A DNA stretch of 64,000 nucleotides. Origin: Ianthella basta (lineage: Eukaryota; Porifera; Demospongiae; Verongiida; Ianthellidae). Under the pieces are notes generated by a model. It was not told the origin of the DNA and searched no databases. It was given only the letters and a program-made list of their open reading frames with translations. Below, one piece after another: positions 1 to 12,866 of this stretch (position 1 is the first letter of the stretch; each line of letters begins with the position of its first letter). The position numbers and the translations under genes are program-made. The stretch covers positions 2,909,875 through 2,973,874 of the forward strand of contig OZ025884.1 in the NCBI GenBank assembly GCA_964019415.1, written 5' to 3'.

Positions 1-3000
1 GTTCTGATTTTGCTCTTTATCTTTACCTTTGTGTCGTGATCATCCTGTAAGCCACTTTTGCCTTCCAGCCCAGATAGATCAGGAACAGATGGAAATGTGT
101 ACAGTGAGGGGTAGTGGGAGAGCAAGTCAGCAGAGAGAGCATGCAGGGCAGACAAAATGCAATGACACACTTTCTGACAAAATATAAATAGCTGCACCCT
201 GAAGTACTGCCACCACGCCTATTGCTGGTCAAAATCTGCTCACTATCACTAGCAAAAGTGGGGTTCCTTGGCACCCCTGGATCTCTCCCTAGATCCACCA
301 CTGGTCTGGCACTACAACAGGTACTGTATATAATTATATGCTTCCAGATATGTACACAACTATATTCCTTCAAAGCATTTCAACCAATCGAGTAAGCATC
401 AGAGACTCACCTGGAAACTCTGTATCAAGGTTTAGGTGGCATAGGCCATTGCTGACACCATGCACCACCTCCCCTCCAGTAATAGTAAGGTCCGTGCTCT
501 TAGCTAGGTTAAGATCTTCTAGACTGTCCTCCACATCAAATATGTCCTTGTTAGCATTAGCTGTATCATTGGATACCATCTCACTCAGAGCACTCTTCAG
601 TGCAGCGCATTTTGGGTCCTCATCACTTCTCTCCACCATCTCCATGATCTCGCTGTAGGTACCACAAGCGAGGCATTCACCCTATATACAGATTGGAATA
701 AAGAAGCTGAGATACGTTCTCAGGAAACCATACTATACTGCAGTGCATATGCATGACAGCTACGTACAAACACATGAGAAGGGGCTGGGAACTTATATAA
801 GTGTCTTCCTATAGGCCCTTCCAAGCCACCTAAATTTATACGTACTTTATATTTGTAACTGCAATGATTGCAATGGAAGTTATGACTCAAAAAAGATGGG
901 AGAGGAAGGAAAAATTGGCACCAGCCGGCATTGAACCTAGGACAACTTACACTCTATCCTGGAGTTTCAGCAGCCCAAGCCAACCAACCCTGCTGTAACA
1001 ATTCACCTTTCCTTGCCTTGTAGGCTGGTCTGGAATGATAGAGTGTAAGTTGTCCTGGGTTTGATGCCGGCTGGTGCCAATTTTCCCTACCTCATCTATC
1101 TTTCTTTCCAGTTGTGACTTCCATAATCATAACGTGAGGTAGATACATTAATGAAAGCATGTGAATAAACCAATAGGGTACAACATGGAGTAACACATAT
1201 AGAATATGTGTATATATAGTGGCAGAAAATCCCACCTGGTCCACTACCAGCATTGTGTCGGCCAGCTGGGCATACTGCAGCTGGTGGGTGACCAGCACCA
1301 CCACACTGCTGCTCAGTACGCCCTTCAGGCAAGTTTCAAACAGCCTGCGGCCAACAACAGTGTCCACTGCACCGAGAGGGTCATCCAACAGGTACACATC
1401 TGCTCTACGATAAACGGCCCTATAAAACAGGCAGAGAAGAGAGTAAGTGATAGAACACATCACCTGGTCCAGCATAAATATCAGTGACTCTGACAAATTG
1501 TACTGAATCAAGCAGTGGAACGTCCAGCAAAGACCCACTCTACTATATACTGTACAGTAGCAAAAACTGGGAATATTTCAAGCAGTAGATAAAGCATTGG
1601 GTAAATACGTAGTGAAGAACACTTTGACCATGTAGGCTTCGATTGACAAAGGACTTCTAGTCTCGTTATGACCAAGTGAGTCTGGAAAAGTAAGGGAAGC
1701 CGTGTTACGAATACAGGTACAGTTGGAGGAAGACTCTAGTGGATCGAGGAACTATAATGTGTAGTCTTGCGCACCAGATGTTCCAATGGTTTTGCAGTTG
1801 AGGAGAAAAGGAATGAACTCACCAAACTGCAGAACACGGAATGTCTGGCGCATGAGCTAACTTTATGTACAGTGGTACAACTTAAGCTTCCTTTGAATGA
1901 TGTCGCAACTTTGTACACAGGTTTCCCTCTTGCCAAACAAAATGGAGTGATGTCATAATTAGCTTACAATACTACTATAGTAGCTTGTATTGAGGCAAAG
2001 CTGAGCTGCCCCTTTCAATCTTCCAAACCACACCTCTCCCTTGCTATGTTATAGGAGGTACACAACATTATGCATTTGTATGAAACAGCTAACATATGCA
2101 TGTACACTGGGAGGAGACAGGAGAATCACTACCTCAGTTCCCAGTAGGAAATTGAGGTATAAGTATCAGTGAACTCACCTTGCCAGAGTGACTCTTGCTT
2201 TCTTACCCCCACTCAGTATCACTCCTCTCTCCCCCACAGGAGTAGCATCCCCATAGGGAAGCTGCTTAAAGTCCTCATTCAGGCAGCAGGCATCCACCAC
2301 CTGATGGTACCAGTTGGGGTCAAACTCACGCCCAAACAGAATATTCTCCCTCAGTGTCCCAGAGAACACCCAGGGGTCTTGTGCTGCATATCCTAGACTG
2401 CCGACAATGTCAACACTTCCTTGTAATGGCTGGAGCTCACCCAAGAGACAGTGGAGAATGGTGGACTGCAAGGGAAAAACAGCCCACTCCTAACTGCTTG
2501 TCCTCCTGCAGTCCAGCAATGAGTCATGTTAATTAAACAACACCTAAATCAAAAGTTGATGTATCATACCTTTCCTGCTCCCCCAGGCCCAACAATGGCC
2601 ATCAGTTGGGCACTCTGATCACAGCTGAAGGAGATACTCTGCAATGTCGGTCTTCCTCCAGTCTTCAAACATATAGAAGTACCGATAATAATTCACAAAG
2701 CATTCAATATACATGAAGACCATTTATATACAGAAAATCTGGACTGCAAATCGTTTGCAACAGTTCACAGTACACTTACCTCTCCCTTTCTCCAAGCTGC
2801 AGTTAGCCCCTTCACCGCTACTCTTGGTCTCTCTCTTGGTTTATGTTTATCTAGACATTCTCTCACCCCATTCCCTGAACAGTTAACTTTGGGAACAGGT
2901 GGTCCATCTGGTGACGAACATCTGCTGCAATGCATAGCCTGAGAGGAATCTGGGAGGTCCTTAAGAAGCAGCTCCTGCACAAAAGATGTACAGGAGGTGG

Positions 3001-6000
3001 GATTAGAATTGCATTTCAATGTGCATATGAAATGCTATAATTACAGTGTATACCTCTTGTCTGGTCTGCTATCCCCAACATCCTGCATGGCCCCCACTCA
3101 CAATCAGAGGCAGGAAATTGAGGACAGCACGTGTACTCTAACCATGCATCTATCCACACTATACAAAACAATGCATTTTAATTTTATTTGATTATAAACA
3201 TGTTATCTTGCAGCAAACAACACTGCCTCAACATGCACCCAAGATACCACACACCAAACTGCACACTCACCTGTATCCTGCTAAAGGCAACTTTGGCTTC
3301 ATGGAAACCCACTACTGCATGCAGTATGTAGACAGAAGCTGTGATCCTGACACTTGACATCAGCGAGATGGTGGAGAAGACAATAGCGGGAGTGAGGGGA
3401 TTCCCCGTTGTCAAGACGTACGTGGAGAAGGTGAGTAAGTTGATCACACCGATAATGACAAAGAATAGTGCAGACCTGGAGACCTGGAACAACATTGCAG
3501 CCATGTTCAATCTGGTCTCCTTCCTGTTGGCAAAAGAGTTGCGCAAATACATTAGGGTTTGAGGTAAATAGGACAAACTAGACTAAGGGCATAAAGATTA
3601 ACATACAGAGGAGCCTCGCTAAATGACTACCTCTATAAAATGACCACCTTAAAAATAAGACCACTTTAGTTTAGTCCAAATCCTATGTATACAGGAATTA
3701 TGGTTCTCAGAATTAGGACCACCTCGAAAATAAGACCACTTTTCATGGCCTGGATGGTGGTCTTATTTCTGAGGTTCCACTGTACACAAAATGGCACAAG
3801 AATAAAGAAAAACACGTTTGATTGAGTGTTGTTACTTACATACACACAGAGTCTATACCACTTTCAATGTACACACCTGCGAATGCTGACTACAAGCTCC
3901 TTGAAGGCATGCTCCCAACCATACATCTTGATCACTCTGATCCCAGAGATCACCTGGTTCATGACCTTCACACGTTTGTCTGTGTACTGGGCAGATCTGT
4001 GCCTGCATGTGTAGATAAAACAAGTGTAAAAAGCTGTACAACTCGTTGGGGCTGGAGAACGGACGGGTATGCAACGAACACTTCGCAGGCACAAGTCAAC
4101 AATCAATGAAGCAACAAGGTGAACTAAATCTGTGAGCACTATAGGGTCTCTGATCGTGACTGACTAAGGTGCACGTGCAACAACATCCGGATGATCACAG
4201 AGTTCTAATCAGGTGTGGATACATAACATTTCAAATTACAGATACACATGTACACAACACGATCATCCACACACAGTTAACACAAGGGTCCATGTAGTGT
4301 CACACAGCTCCCGTCGTGGGAAGAATCTGTCCCGGATTCAGTACGATACAAAACCACCATACTGATCTGGTGGACGGTGTGTTCTGGTAGGGTAACGGCT
4401 TGGACATCGAGTGGCCATGTCTGGAACACCACGTTGACCAATTGGAGGGCATGCCCTGGCAGGGCAAAGACTTGGAGATTGGTGGGAGGCTGTGTCGTCA
4501 GCCTCAACAGTTTGAAGCTGCTCGCCAAACACTGGAGGCTCTGCGGTTATCCCGGTAGGGGAAGTAGTGAGGGCAGGAGGTGACGGTTTCTCCTCATCAG
4601 TGAATCGGGTCCCCTCTACACATGGTTTCAATCGGTCAAAGTGAACAACCAAACGCTGTTTCCTTCCATGGGTATGTTGAATCCAGTAAGTGACATCAGA
4701 CAACTGCTTCACAATGCAATAGGGCCCGGTCCAGGGGTGATGCAGCTTACGAGATTGGCCTTTTGGGACAATCACTGAGTGCAGCCAAACTAAACTGTCC
4801 CGCTCATAGGGCTCTCCGTGGATCTTGCGGTCATAGAAATCCTTCTGTCTGGATAACTTCAACTTGAAGTTCTTTTGCACCCTCTCATAGGCAGAACCAA
4901 GCATCCTCTGCAGTGCAGCAGCATATTCACTTGCCGGCTGGGGAGTGATGTCCGACGTACCATATGTGAGTTCAATTGGGAGGCGTGCCTGTCTTCCAAA
5001 CATGAGGAAAAAAGGCGAGTATCCGGTTGTTGGCTGCAGGCTGGTGTTGTAGGCCATGCATACTGCTCGTACATGTTCTTCCCATGTATCATGATGGGTG
5101 CCAACCATGGTAGACAGCATGCTCAGGAGGGTACGGTTGAACCGCTCTACGAGTCCATCACTTTGAAGGTGATAGGGGGTTGTTCTTGTCTTTTTGATGT
5201 TCAGCAACCGACATACTTCAGCAAGAACTTGTGCTTCAAACTGGCAACCCTGGTCGGAATGGAGCTGCTCTAGTGGGGAGAATTGCAGGAACAACTCATT
5301 GGTCAAAGTCTTGGCCACGGTGGAAGCTTCTTGGTTCGGGATGGGATAGGCTTCCATCCAACGTGTGAAGTAGTCACCCGCTACCAACAGGTATGAGTTC
5401 CCCTTAGGCGACTCGGGAAGTGGACCAAGGATGTCCACTGCCACCAATTGCATTGGGTACCCCACAGTGACTGGTTGCAATGGAGCCTTCCTCTTAGGAT
5501 GGGCCGACTTCCGGGTAGTGCACTGCGAGCAAGTCCAACACCACTTCTGCACATCGTTGTAGTGCCAGGCCAATAGTACCTCTCCTTGAGTTTAGCCAGT
5601 GTCTTGTCTTCACCAAGATGACCCGACATGGTACCTCCATGGACATCGTGTAGGACTTCCTCCCTCAAGGCAGTGGGGGTTACCAACTGTAAATGAGAAG
5701 TGTTCCCATCGTTGGACTCGAACACTCTCCACACTATGCCATCCTTGACAATGAGTTGTCTCCATATCTGATGTAGCCGCCGATAACTGGGGCCATTGGC
5801 CAAGGACTCCGAAAGTGGTGGTTTCTGACCACTGTCTTTCCCTCTGAGAATGGGTCCCACATCTGGATCAGCAAGCTGTAAGTCCCTTAGTGAAACCTCA
5901 GATTGACCTCTGCATGAGATAGTAAGCACCAAGGAAGCAGCCTCTTCTGCGAACGGCGTCTGCAAGTGGGTCTCTTGGCCACATTGATGATAAGGCAACC

Positions 6001-9000
6001 TGGATAGAGCATCAGCATTACAATGTCTCTTACCAGGTCTGTGGAGGACAGTAAAATCATACTCCTGCAACCTCTCCAGCCATCGGGCAAGTTGTCCTTT
6101 GGGTTCCTTGAACTTCCAGAGCCAGGTGAGGGAGCTGTGGTCCGTTCTCAATGTGAAGTGTGAACCCAACAGGTACGGGCAGAAGTGCTGCACAAACGTG
6201 ACTACAGCCAACAATTCTCGCCTGGTGACACAATAGCATCTCTCCTGTTTGGACAAGACCTGGCTAGCATAGGCGATGACCTGCTCCTGACCATCCTGGA
6301 CTTGTGAGAGCACAGCCCCCATTCCCACATCACTGGCGTCTGTGTCCAAGATGAATGGTTGATTGAAGTCAGGAAAGGCCAAGATCGGTGCAGATACTAA
6401 CCTCTGGCGGAGCTCCTGGAAGGCTGATGCACATTCAGCACTCCAATGAAATGAGCATGACTTCTCGGTTAGTTGGTGTAGCGGTTTGGCAATCTGTGCA
6501 AAATCCTGCACAAACCGCCGGTAGTAACTAGCCAATCCCAGAAACTGCTGTACTTCCCGGACTGACTGAGGTTCTGGCCAATTACTCGGTTAGGGCTGGA
6601 TTGGTTGCCACGCCTTGATCTGACACAATGTGTCCTAAGAATGTGACCTCCTTGCAAGCAAATGTGCATTTTGTAGGTTTCAGCTTAAGGTTGGCACTAC
6701 GCAGACGGTCAAAAACCTCAGCTAGATTTCTCAAATGGTCCTCAAATGTCTTACCTATCACAATGATGTCATCCAGGTACACAAGGCAACTGCTCCACTG
6801 CAGTCCTGCCAAGACCGAGTCCATCAACCTTTGGAAGGTCGCTGGGACATTGCATAAGCCAAAGGGCATGACATTAAACTCAAAGAGACACAAAAGGCAG
6901 TTTTGGGCTTGTCTGCCTCGTCCATCTCAACATGCCAATAACACTTAGCAGATCTAGGGTGCTAAACCACTTAGCGCCAGCGAGGGTGTCAAGCGTATCA
7001 TCTACCCTTGGAAGAGGGTATGCGTCTTTTCTGGTCACTGAGTTAAGCTCACAGTAGTCTACGCAAAACCTGATACTCCCATCTTTTTTCTGCACTAGCA
7101 CATCGGGGAAGCCCAGGGACTCGTTGATGGCTGAATGATCCCCTTGCATGTCCTGTAGCAATTGAGTGACTTCTTGCCTACGGGCTGGGGGAATTCTCCT
7201 GATTCGTTGTTGGATAGGATGGGCATCACCTGTGTTGATCTGGTGTTGCACCTGGGCGTTTCTGCCGAAATCATCAGGACTGCTAGCGAAAATGTTAGAG
7301 TAACTTTCTAGAAATGAATACAGTACCTCCCGCAGCTCCATTGTCAGTTGTTCCCCCACATGTTCCACTGTGTGCCACAAGTCCCCTTCCAGTTCACGCG
7401 AAATGCTGAGCACTCCGCGACAATCCTGGTCTGAACACTCTACAACCTGGGAGGCCTCCACAGAGCTGGCTACAGCCACTCGACTGCCACTGTACAGAGT
7501 TACCCCCCCTTTTCCAGAGTTAAGGATGCGGACAGGGATCCCCTGCTGTGCTTGAGCAGTTACCACGGCTCGAGCTACTAGTACTGGAGATGAGACTGTC
7601 TCTCTTCCCTCCACTAAGCAGATCCCACCCGAAACTGGACCCTCAGGGGTGGCCAGCACTTCCATCTCGCTCATGGCTGGGACCTCGGTCGTCACTGCAA
7701 CACGCAATACTCTAGTAGGGCTGGGCGTACACCCGCCTCCTGCCTTGTCTAACGGCACCTTACCCCCTGAAAAGCGGAGTTCACCAGCCCCAACAGCTAG
7801 TGTGCAATCATGGGCTTCCAAGAAATCTAACCCGAGCAGCGCTTCAGTGGCGATGTTGCTCAAAACAAAAATGCGGTGATCAAAATGTGCACCCCCAATG
7901 TTTATGCGCAACTCCCAGGAACTATGTGAATCCAGGTTGTCTCCGTTCACACCAACAAACGTCTGGGTACTGGCTTCAAGGGGAGGTCCATTTGGGCAAA
8001 TTCGCTCCCACGTGTCTTTCATTAGGATGGTAAAAGCTGATCCGGTGTCAATCAGGAAGGAGACTCTTCCGTCATTGATAGTGGTGGTGACAAAATATGA
8101 TGAATCGGAGACTGTAGAATATACAGTTGTCGGCGGAGGGCACTGCTTGGGCATTTCCACTTCTCCCTCGAACGTAGGCCCCACTACGCCGAGGATTGGC
8201 CGTTTCCCGGCAACTTCTTTGCCGCATACCCTCGAGCATAGTGCCCTTCTTTGCCATACTTGTGGCAGACGACAGGGGCAGATGAATCCCTGGATTGGGG
8301 TTTATGATCTCTTCGGGTTGCAGATGACTGAGTTTCCAGACACTCGAGGTGTTCCAGGATGGTTGACATGGTCTCCAGCAAGGCATCTGGTCTTCCCCCA
8401 ACTCAGTCTATGGACGCTTCTTCCACCCGTGCTACACACTGCTTTGGAAGCAGGTACGACTCTAGCTCAAGGGTAGCACTCACCGCGGCCTCTACTGTGG
8501 TAGGGTGTCGCTGTTTCACGGCAAAAGCAATCTGGGGATTGTCAATCTGACCCAGATACTGCTGTAGGGCCAGCAGCTGTCGAGCATCTGTGCTCAAGGT
8601 GGGGAATGCCCTATCAGCTAACACTCTGAGCTCTACGCCAAAATCGGCCCATCCCTCAGACTTGCTCTTCGCGCGCGTGTGAAACTCCACCACGTACAAG
8701 GCACGCTTGCTCTCTGGTTCAAAGCATTCGTGCAGCGCCTTGACAGCCTCCTCGTAGTCTCCCTGCGCTGCCTCAGACAGCTGCTTAAATGCCCGTTGGG
8801 CCCGTCCTGTCAGGCGGACCTTCAGCCACAGTAGCTTCTGTTCAGGGGTCCACTTGTTCGCCGCCGCGACGTTACCGAAGTGGTCGAGCCACTCATCCCA
8901 GTTCCCATCGCCTGTATATGCGTCAGGAAGGACAACTGGTTTCCCCGCCATTCCTCCAAAAATCCTGCCGACTACGCCAATTGTAAAAAGCTGTACAACT

Positions 9001-12000
9001 CGTTGGGGCTGGAGAACAGACGGGCATGCAACGAACACTTCGCAGGCACAAGCCAACAATCAATGAAGCAACAAGGTGAACTAAATCTGTGAGCACTACA
9101 GGGTCTCTGATCATGACTGACTCTGGTGCACGTGCAACAACAACTGGATGATCACAGAGTTCTAATCAGGTGTGGATACATAACATTTTAAATTACAGAT
9201 ACACATGTACACAACACGATCATCCACACACAGTTAACACAAGGGTCCACGCAGTGTCACACGAGCATTGTAGGACAGGGGACAATAGTTGAACACTCAG
9301 CATGCAAGTGTCAAATCTTGTATATAGCTAAGATGCATGTTATGAAAGGTTCTCACTAGGACATGCAAGAATAGTATATGCATGATGAGCAGTACACATC
9401 AACTGTATAAATAAATGCATAAATACTGTAATACATAAATACTGTATTTGGATGTCATAACAAACATATGTAAATGCATTGTCGATGTCTCAACACAGTG
9501 TAGCGATAGAGCAAAGAAATGCAGTTCAATTCTTCACTGGCTGTGAATGACGTTATGGTGGATTGGTTTAGTATACTCACCTCAGTTTGGCATAAAGCTG
9601 TGCTATAATGTACAGCAACGGGATCTGCATCAGGACTGCACCCATTCCTGCCAGTGAACTGGGGCCGAGACCAATGTAGAACCATAGCAACAGTGTTACC
9701 ACGACAACATGTATTGGAGTCAGAATGAAGTAGACGGAGAAAAAAAATGCCTGCAAAGAGAAAGTGTGGCATACAAAGTCTTAAAGCCATTTCAAACTGG
9801 AACGTATATAAGGAGAGTCCACAGGAAGCATGGCATATAATATCTTCAAGATGGTAAAGACATGTACATATTCACTTGCACAGTGCACACACTAGTACAG
9901 TGCATATTTTGTATGCACCTGGTCAAGTCTCTGCACATCATAGCCAGCCAGGTTAACAATCTTCCCAATAGTCACTTGGCCAATGGTGGTCAGATTCAAT
10001 TCCAAGATCTTCTTGAAAATGGCACCAGTAGCTGCTATTCGACCAATCATACCTGAAAACACAAGGAACATATCATTTATACAGATCAAAGTCCATAGTC
10101 ACACTCCATCATGTATACTTTACTACATACCTAACACATAATTATATGCAGACTGTACTGTTTAGGAAACTTCATGGTGATTGTCTCATGAATACTTGCA
10201 TAGACAGTACTATGTACTTCAGTAAAATGCGGCGTAAAGCAGACATAGAATGCTTCATATGAAAGTGAATGAAACTGCCAACACCCACCATGTTCGTGGG
10301 CCCACAGAAATGCCCATGCATGATCGAGTCCTACTACAAGAAACGTGGCTGCTATTCCAACAGCATACAGGTAAGCATCTCTGGTTTCTTCTGGTGAGCG
10401 GTCACTGACAAAGTAATTGGCCAACCAGCCCACCATTATCGCAAGGAGAGTCTGAAGGGCTAGCTGTGGAGGACAAAACACAGTAGAATGCAAATTGTCT
10501 ATCAAACCTGTAAAACTCAACTTTTAATAAAACTAGTAAACGCTCATGCCGGGGAATCAATCATCTTTTCAGTTGTGCTATAGTGCATAGCCCACAGAAT
10601 CCTCACATTGAGCCATTCTAACCAGTTATGTGGGCAATGTAGAGTATTAAATAGTGCACTGGCTAGCTTAATATGCACTAATGCAACCGCAGTGCTAAAT
10701 GTTTGAACCATACATGTAGACTGAATGTGAAGTGCCTCCTGGAACAAACCTCAATAGCACAGAGTATGAACTGTGCTACGAGTTTCAACCAAAACAGCTT
10801 TACAATTGCCAGCCATAGTCGTGGAGTCCTGCCCCTCTGTCTGCGATCCAGCTCATGCTGCCAATGCCTACAGAGTGCATATAAGTAGTAAGCAGGCGGA
10901 TAATAACAATAATAGGGGATACACTTAATGTTATAGTGACATGAAGAAAGACTCTTCTTTATCAATAAAAATATAATTTTACATAACACATTATCATAGA
11001 CATAACATTGCACTCAGTTGAAGCTTCCTAATTTATTCAATAAAAGCAATACTCCTATATAGCTACACCATGTAATAATAGAGTCACTTCAACAATACTT
11101 GCATTACAGCTGATGCCATTGTGCTGTATGTGACATTTCATTCATTCAGAAAGTTCAGCGTGACTACAGCACTCGATTAGCAGGTCATTGAAGTAGCCTT
11201 AGACAACCATTTGATCATGAAGCACTAATAACTACACTGCTACTCCTAACAGCACTGTATCACTCTATATCTTCTGCCATGTAATGCTCAACATTTGTAA
11301 CATTTCAACACATGAAGACAAACTGACACCACTACAATCTTCCATTTACGTTTATAACAGCAAACTACCTACAACCCCTCACTTCTGAAAGGAGTGTTGC
11401 AATTTCTCAGACGAGGTATAGTCTGGAGGATCTGGTAGATCCTTTTGCTGCAGCTCCTTCTTCCTCACACCAGCCCAGAACAAAGGCTCCATCCAGCTGC
11501 ATTGAAACACAAGACTCAGGATGATGACATTCAGTCAACTGTAGGTAGCTACGTACCTTGACATAATTATACATGTGACTCGATAGCCCAGCAGGCAATG
11601 CGGTTTCGCTGTTAACTCCTGAGGGGATGTATCTATGTAGGTGGGTCACTGAACTTGAATGACCCATGGATAATCCATGGACGAAGTGTGACCCAAGCCG
11701 ACCTTGTCTAGCTAGCTACTGACGTACGTCGACACACCCCTCCGACCGGATGTTTCAACTCAGAGGCATTCGCTGTGCCGGGCCAAGCGAAATGTGGCCA
11801 AGTACAACATGTACAGACATCTATCCTTCTAAGGACAGTACATCGTATACCATCATGAGCTGGTTAAATGTCAGACATAGCTATGCTGGGAGAAGAAGTG
11901 TCAGTGAGCCTCAGAGGGGTGACACTTACAGCCAAAAGAGTCTTGAAAGAACACTAGCGGACTGATATCCCTTGGATCCCTTCACTCGGAGATGAGAGGA

Positions 12001-12060
12001 GTCCACCCGGCTACACGAATCCACTTGATCATCCGAAGAAAGCAGAGTGGTGGCGGCCAT
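1..12060 (-). CDS. ABCC4-like: ABCC4/MRP4-like ABC transporter, gene A (exons 1-14; continues beyond left edge)
   Basis: Half of a full-length ABCC exporter: membrane domain 1, NBD1 and the start of the linker. Exons by splice signals and by match to gene B: 12060-11930, 11496-11383, 10867-10750, 10463-10289, 10052-9919, 9750-9581, 4002-3877, 3523-3271, 2974-2780, 2662-2570, 2465-2179, 1419-1236, 681-411, 61-27. All phases agree and no exon has a stop. There is no TMD0, as in ABCC4. I chose the ATG at 12060 (MAATT) because the start is conserved in all copies; an in-frame ATG lies about 40 codons upstream. NBD1 has Walker A GPGGAGKS, but the signature reads LSGGK instead of LSGGQ and the D-loop reads LGAVD instead of LSAVD. 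Intron 6 holds a 5.2-kb gypsy element. Membrane domain 2 and NBD2 must lie left of base 1. Introns at 1420-2178 and 10868-11382 show nothing further. Confidence 0.9.
893..1100. repeat. Foldback element with tRNA-like arms (intron 12, gene A)
   Basis: Two arms of about 55 bases are reverse complements: roughly 896-955 and 1037-1095, around a 75-base centre. Each arm, read outward, contains GGGTTTGATGCC or GGTTCAATGCC (B-box-like) followed by GGCTGGTGCCA, which resembles the 3' half of a tRNA ending in CCA. The same foldback sits in the matching intron of gene B, so it predates the A/B duplication. A tRNA-derived SINE pair is possible, but a plain MITE would also fit. Confidence 0.55.
3606..3782. 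mobile_element. Mariner/pogo-type MITE in intron 7 of gene A
   Basis: The element is bounded by TA dinucleotides, with inverted ends reading CAGAGGAGCCTC on the left and CAGTGGAACCTC when the right end is reversed. These ends and the TA duplication fit Tc1/mariner-pogo non-autonomous elements. Repeated AATAAGACCAC units fill the inside. The same element is at the same intron position in gene B (25883-26058), so it was inserted before the duplication. Confidence 0.65.
4025..4304 (-). repeat. 3' LTR of the gypsy element
   Basis: A 280-bp terminal repeat, left copy, from TGTAAAAAGCTGTAC to GTGTCACA. It pairs with 8982-9261 at the same length with no indels and about 12 substitutions (about 4%). 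Confidence 0.93.
4338..8184 (-). pseudogene. Gypsy pol (protease, RT, RNase H, integrase), frameshifted
   Basis: Domains in order: aspartic protease with DTGS (8038-8049); reverse transcriptase with YLDD (6768-6779); RNase H starting with a TDAS motif near 6345; integrase with an N-terminal HHCC zinc finger across 5640-5510 and a core with VDILGPLP, SDQGCQFE and LVERFNRTL carrying the D, D and E residues; and a C-terminal GPYCIVKQLSD segment. Three frame breaks interrupt it: near 6943 inside RT, near 6587 after RT, and near 5567 inside the zinc finger. The family and gene order are clear, and this copy is dead. Confidence 0.88.
8184..8951 (-). pseudogene. Gypsy gag (capsid plus decayed zinc knuckle)
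   Basis: Gag-like protein beginning at the ATG at 8951 (MAGKPVVLPDAYTG). The WDEWLDHF and WLKVRLTGRA stretches are typical of gypsy capsid proteins. An in-frame TGA at 8403-8405 splits it. Past the stop the same frame continues to a nucleocapsid zinc knuckle near 8225-8265. There the CX2CX4HX4C pattern keeps the first Cys and the His, but the second and fourth positions are Tyr, each explained by one G-to-A change. The frame ends at a TAG at about 8184, and pol continues in another frame. Confidence 0.8.
8982..9261 (-). repeat. 5' LTR of the gypsy element
   Basis: A 280-bp terminal repeat, right copy; it is the 5' LTR because the element is on the minus strand. Just inside it, read on the minus strand, is TTGGCGTAGTCGGCAGGAT, the expected position and style of a gypsy primer-binding region. 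Confidence 0.93.
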
Positions 12061-12305
12061 CTTATTATAATGGATGGTAGTTGCGTAACTAGTACTCGTG
12101 ACCGGCAAGCGATCGTTAGCTAATGCCATAGACAAACGTAGTGCAGTCATTCCATGATGACACTGAAGTAACAAATGCACTATCTAGCTATAATAGGTTC
12201 TCTTGCCAGTGCACATAAGGCACTCAGAACATGCACTAGTTATAGCTATATGTAATATATAACCTATGGTAGATATTGCAGACGTCTTGCGCAATCGCAG
12301 CAAAA

Positions 12306-12434
12306 ATGTCTGGCCGATTCGATAATACCGCGTGGTATGTCAAATTAAAGAGCTCGCCGCTGGTACCAGAAGAAACGAAACTCAGCAAACTTGGTATCAA
12401 ACGAAAGATCGTTGGCAGATCTATCAGACCTTAG
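12306..12434 (+). CDS. Short ORF at left end of the 3.85-kb insertion, possible first exon
   Basis: A 42-codon ORF (MSGRFDNTAWYVKLK...) with AAAAATG start context and basic composition. A good splice donor (GTATGT) lies inside it just after the codons for NTAW. It could be the first exon of the plus-strand gene whose last exon ends at 14758, or chance. No family is recognised. Confidence 0.25.
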   Translation: MSGRFDNTAWYVKLKSSPLVPEETKLSKLGIKRKIVGRSIRP

Positions 12435-12866
12435 TACTTTCATGTCGACTGATAGTACTGGCTTTGAGTAATGGGCGCTCAGTTTCTATGGTAATGTGTA
12501 GTGGGCCACCTCTCAGCCAGCTGGCTATTAGAAGGAACGCGAAAGTGCTGTAATCAGTGGCGTAGGGTCGAATCTGGATGTTCAACTACGCTTATTCGCT
12601 ATTAAATGGTGTCCTGCTTAAGCGAAGTTGAAAAGGCTTCGGACTTTGGGTAATTTTGGAAGCTTTGATGCTATTGCGCCTGTGGGCAAAGATGTACTCT
12701 TTTTAAAATGTTCGCACTCACCGACAACTCAACTTATGCGACGGCGAAACCTGCAGTTTCACGAAACTAGCTATACGGGAGTCGAATCGCAGTCATCGCT
12801 GCATTCAATCTTCAAATGAACGAACTGTAGTGGTATACCGCAGTAAGGGAGGTGGGTAGACCGAAG

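Larger units (their letters stand above)
4025..9261 (-). mobile_element. Ty3/gypsy LTR retrotransposon, degenerate, in intron 6 of gene A
   Basis: A 5237-bp element in the same orientation as the host gene. It has 280-bp LTRs (4025-4304 and 8982-9261) starting TG and ending CA, which differ at about 12 positions by eye. The flanks are CAAG and CGAG, a probable 4-bp target duplication with one change. Gene B has the empty site at about 26300 (ACAAGCATTG). Gag, protease, RT, RNase H and integrase follow in gypsy order from right to left. The coding region is broken by an in-frame TGA in gag (8403-8405) and frame breaks near 6943, 6587 and 5567, so this copy cannot make a full polyprotein. Confidence 0.93.

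Noticed and set aside
4338-5573. Integrase ORF as a functional host gene
   Set aside because: It is flanked by matching LTRs and preceded by RT and RNase H in the same element, with frame breaks.
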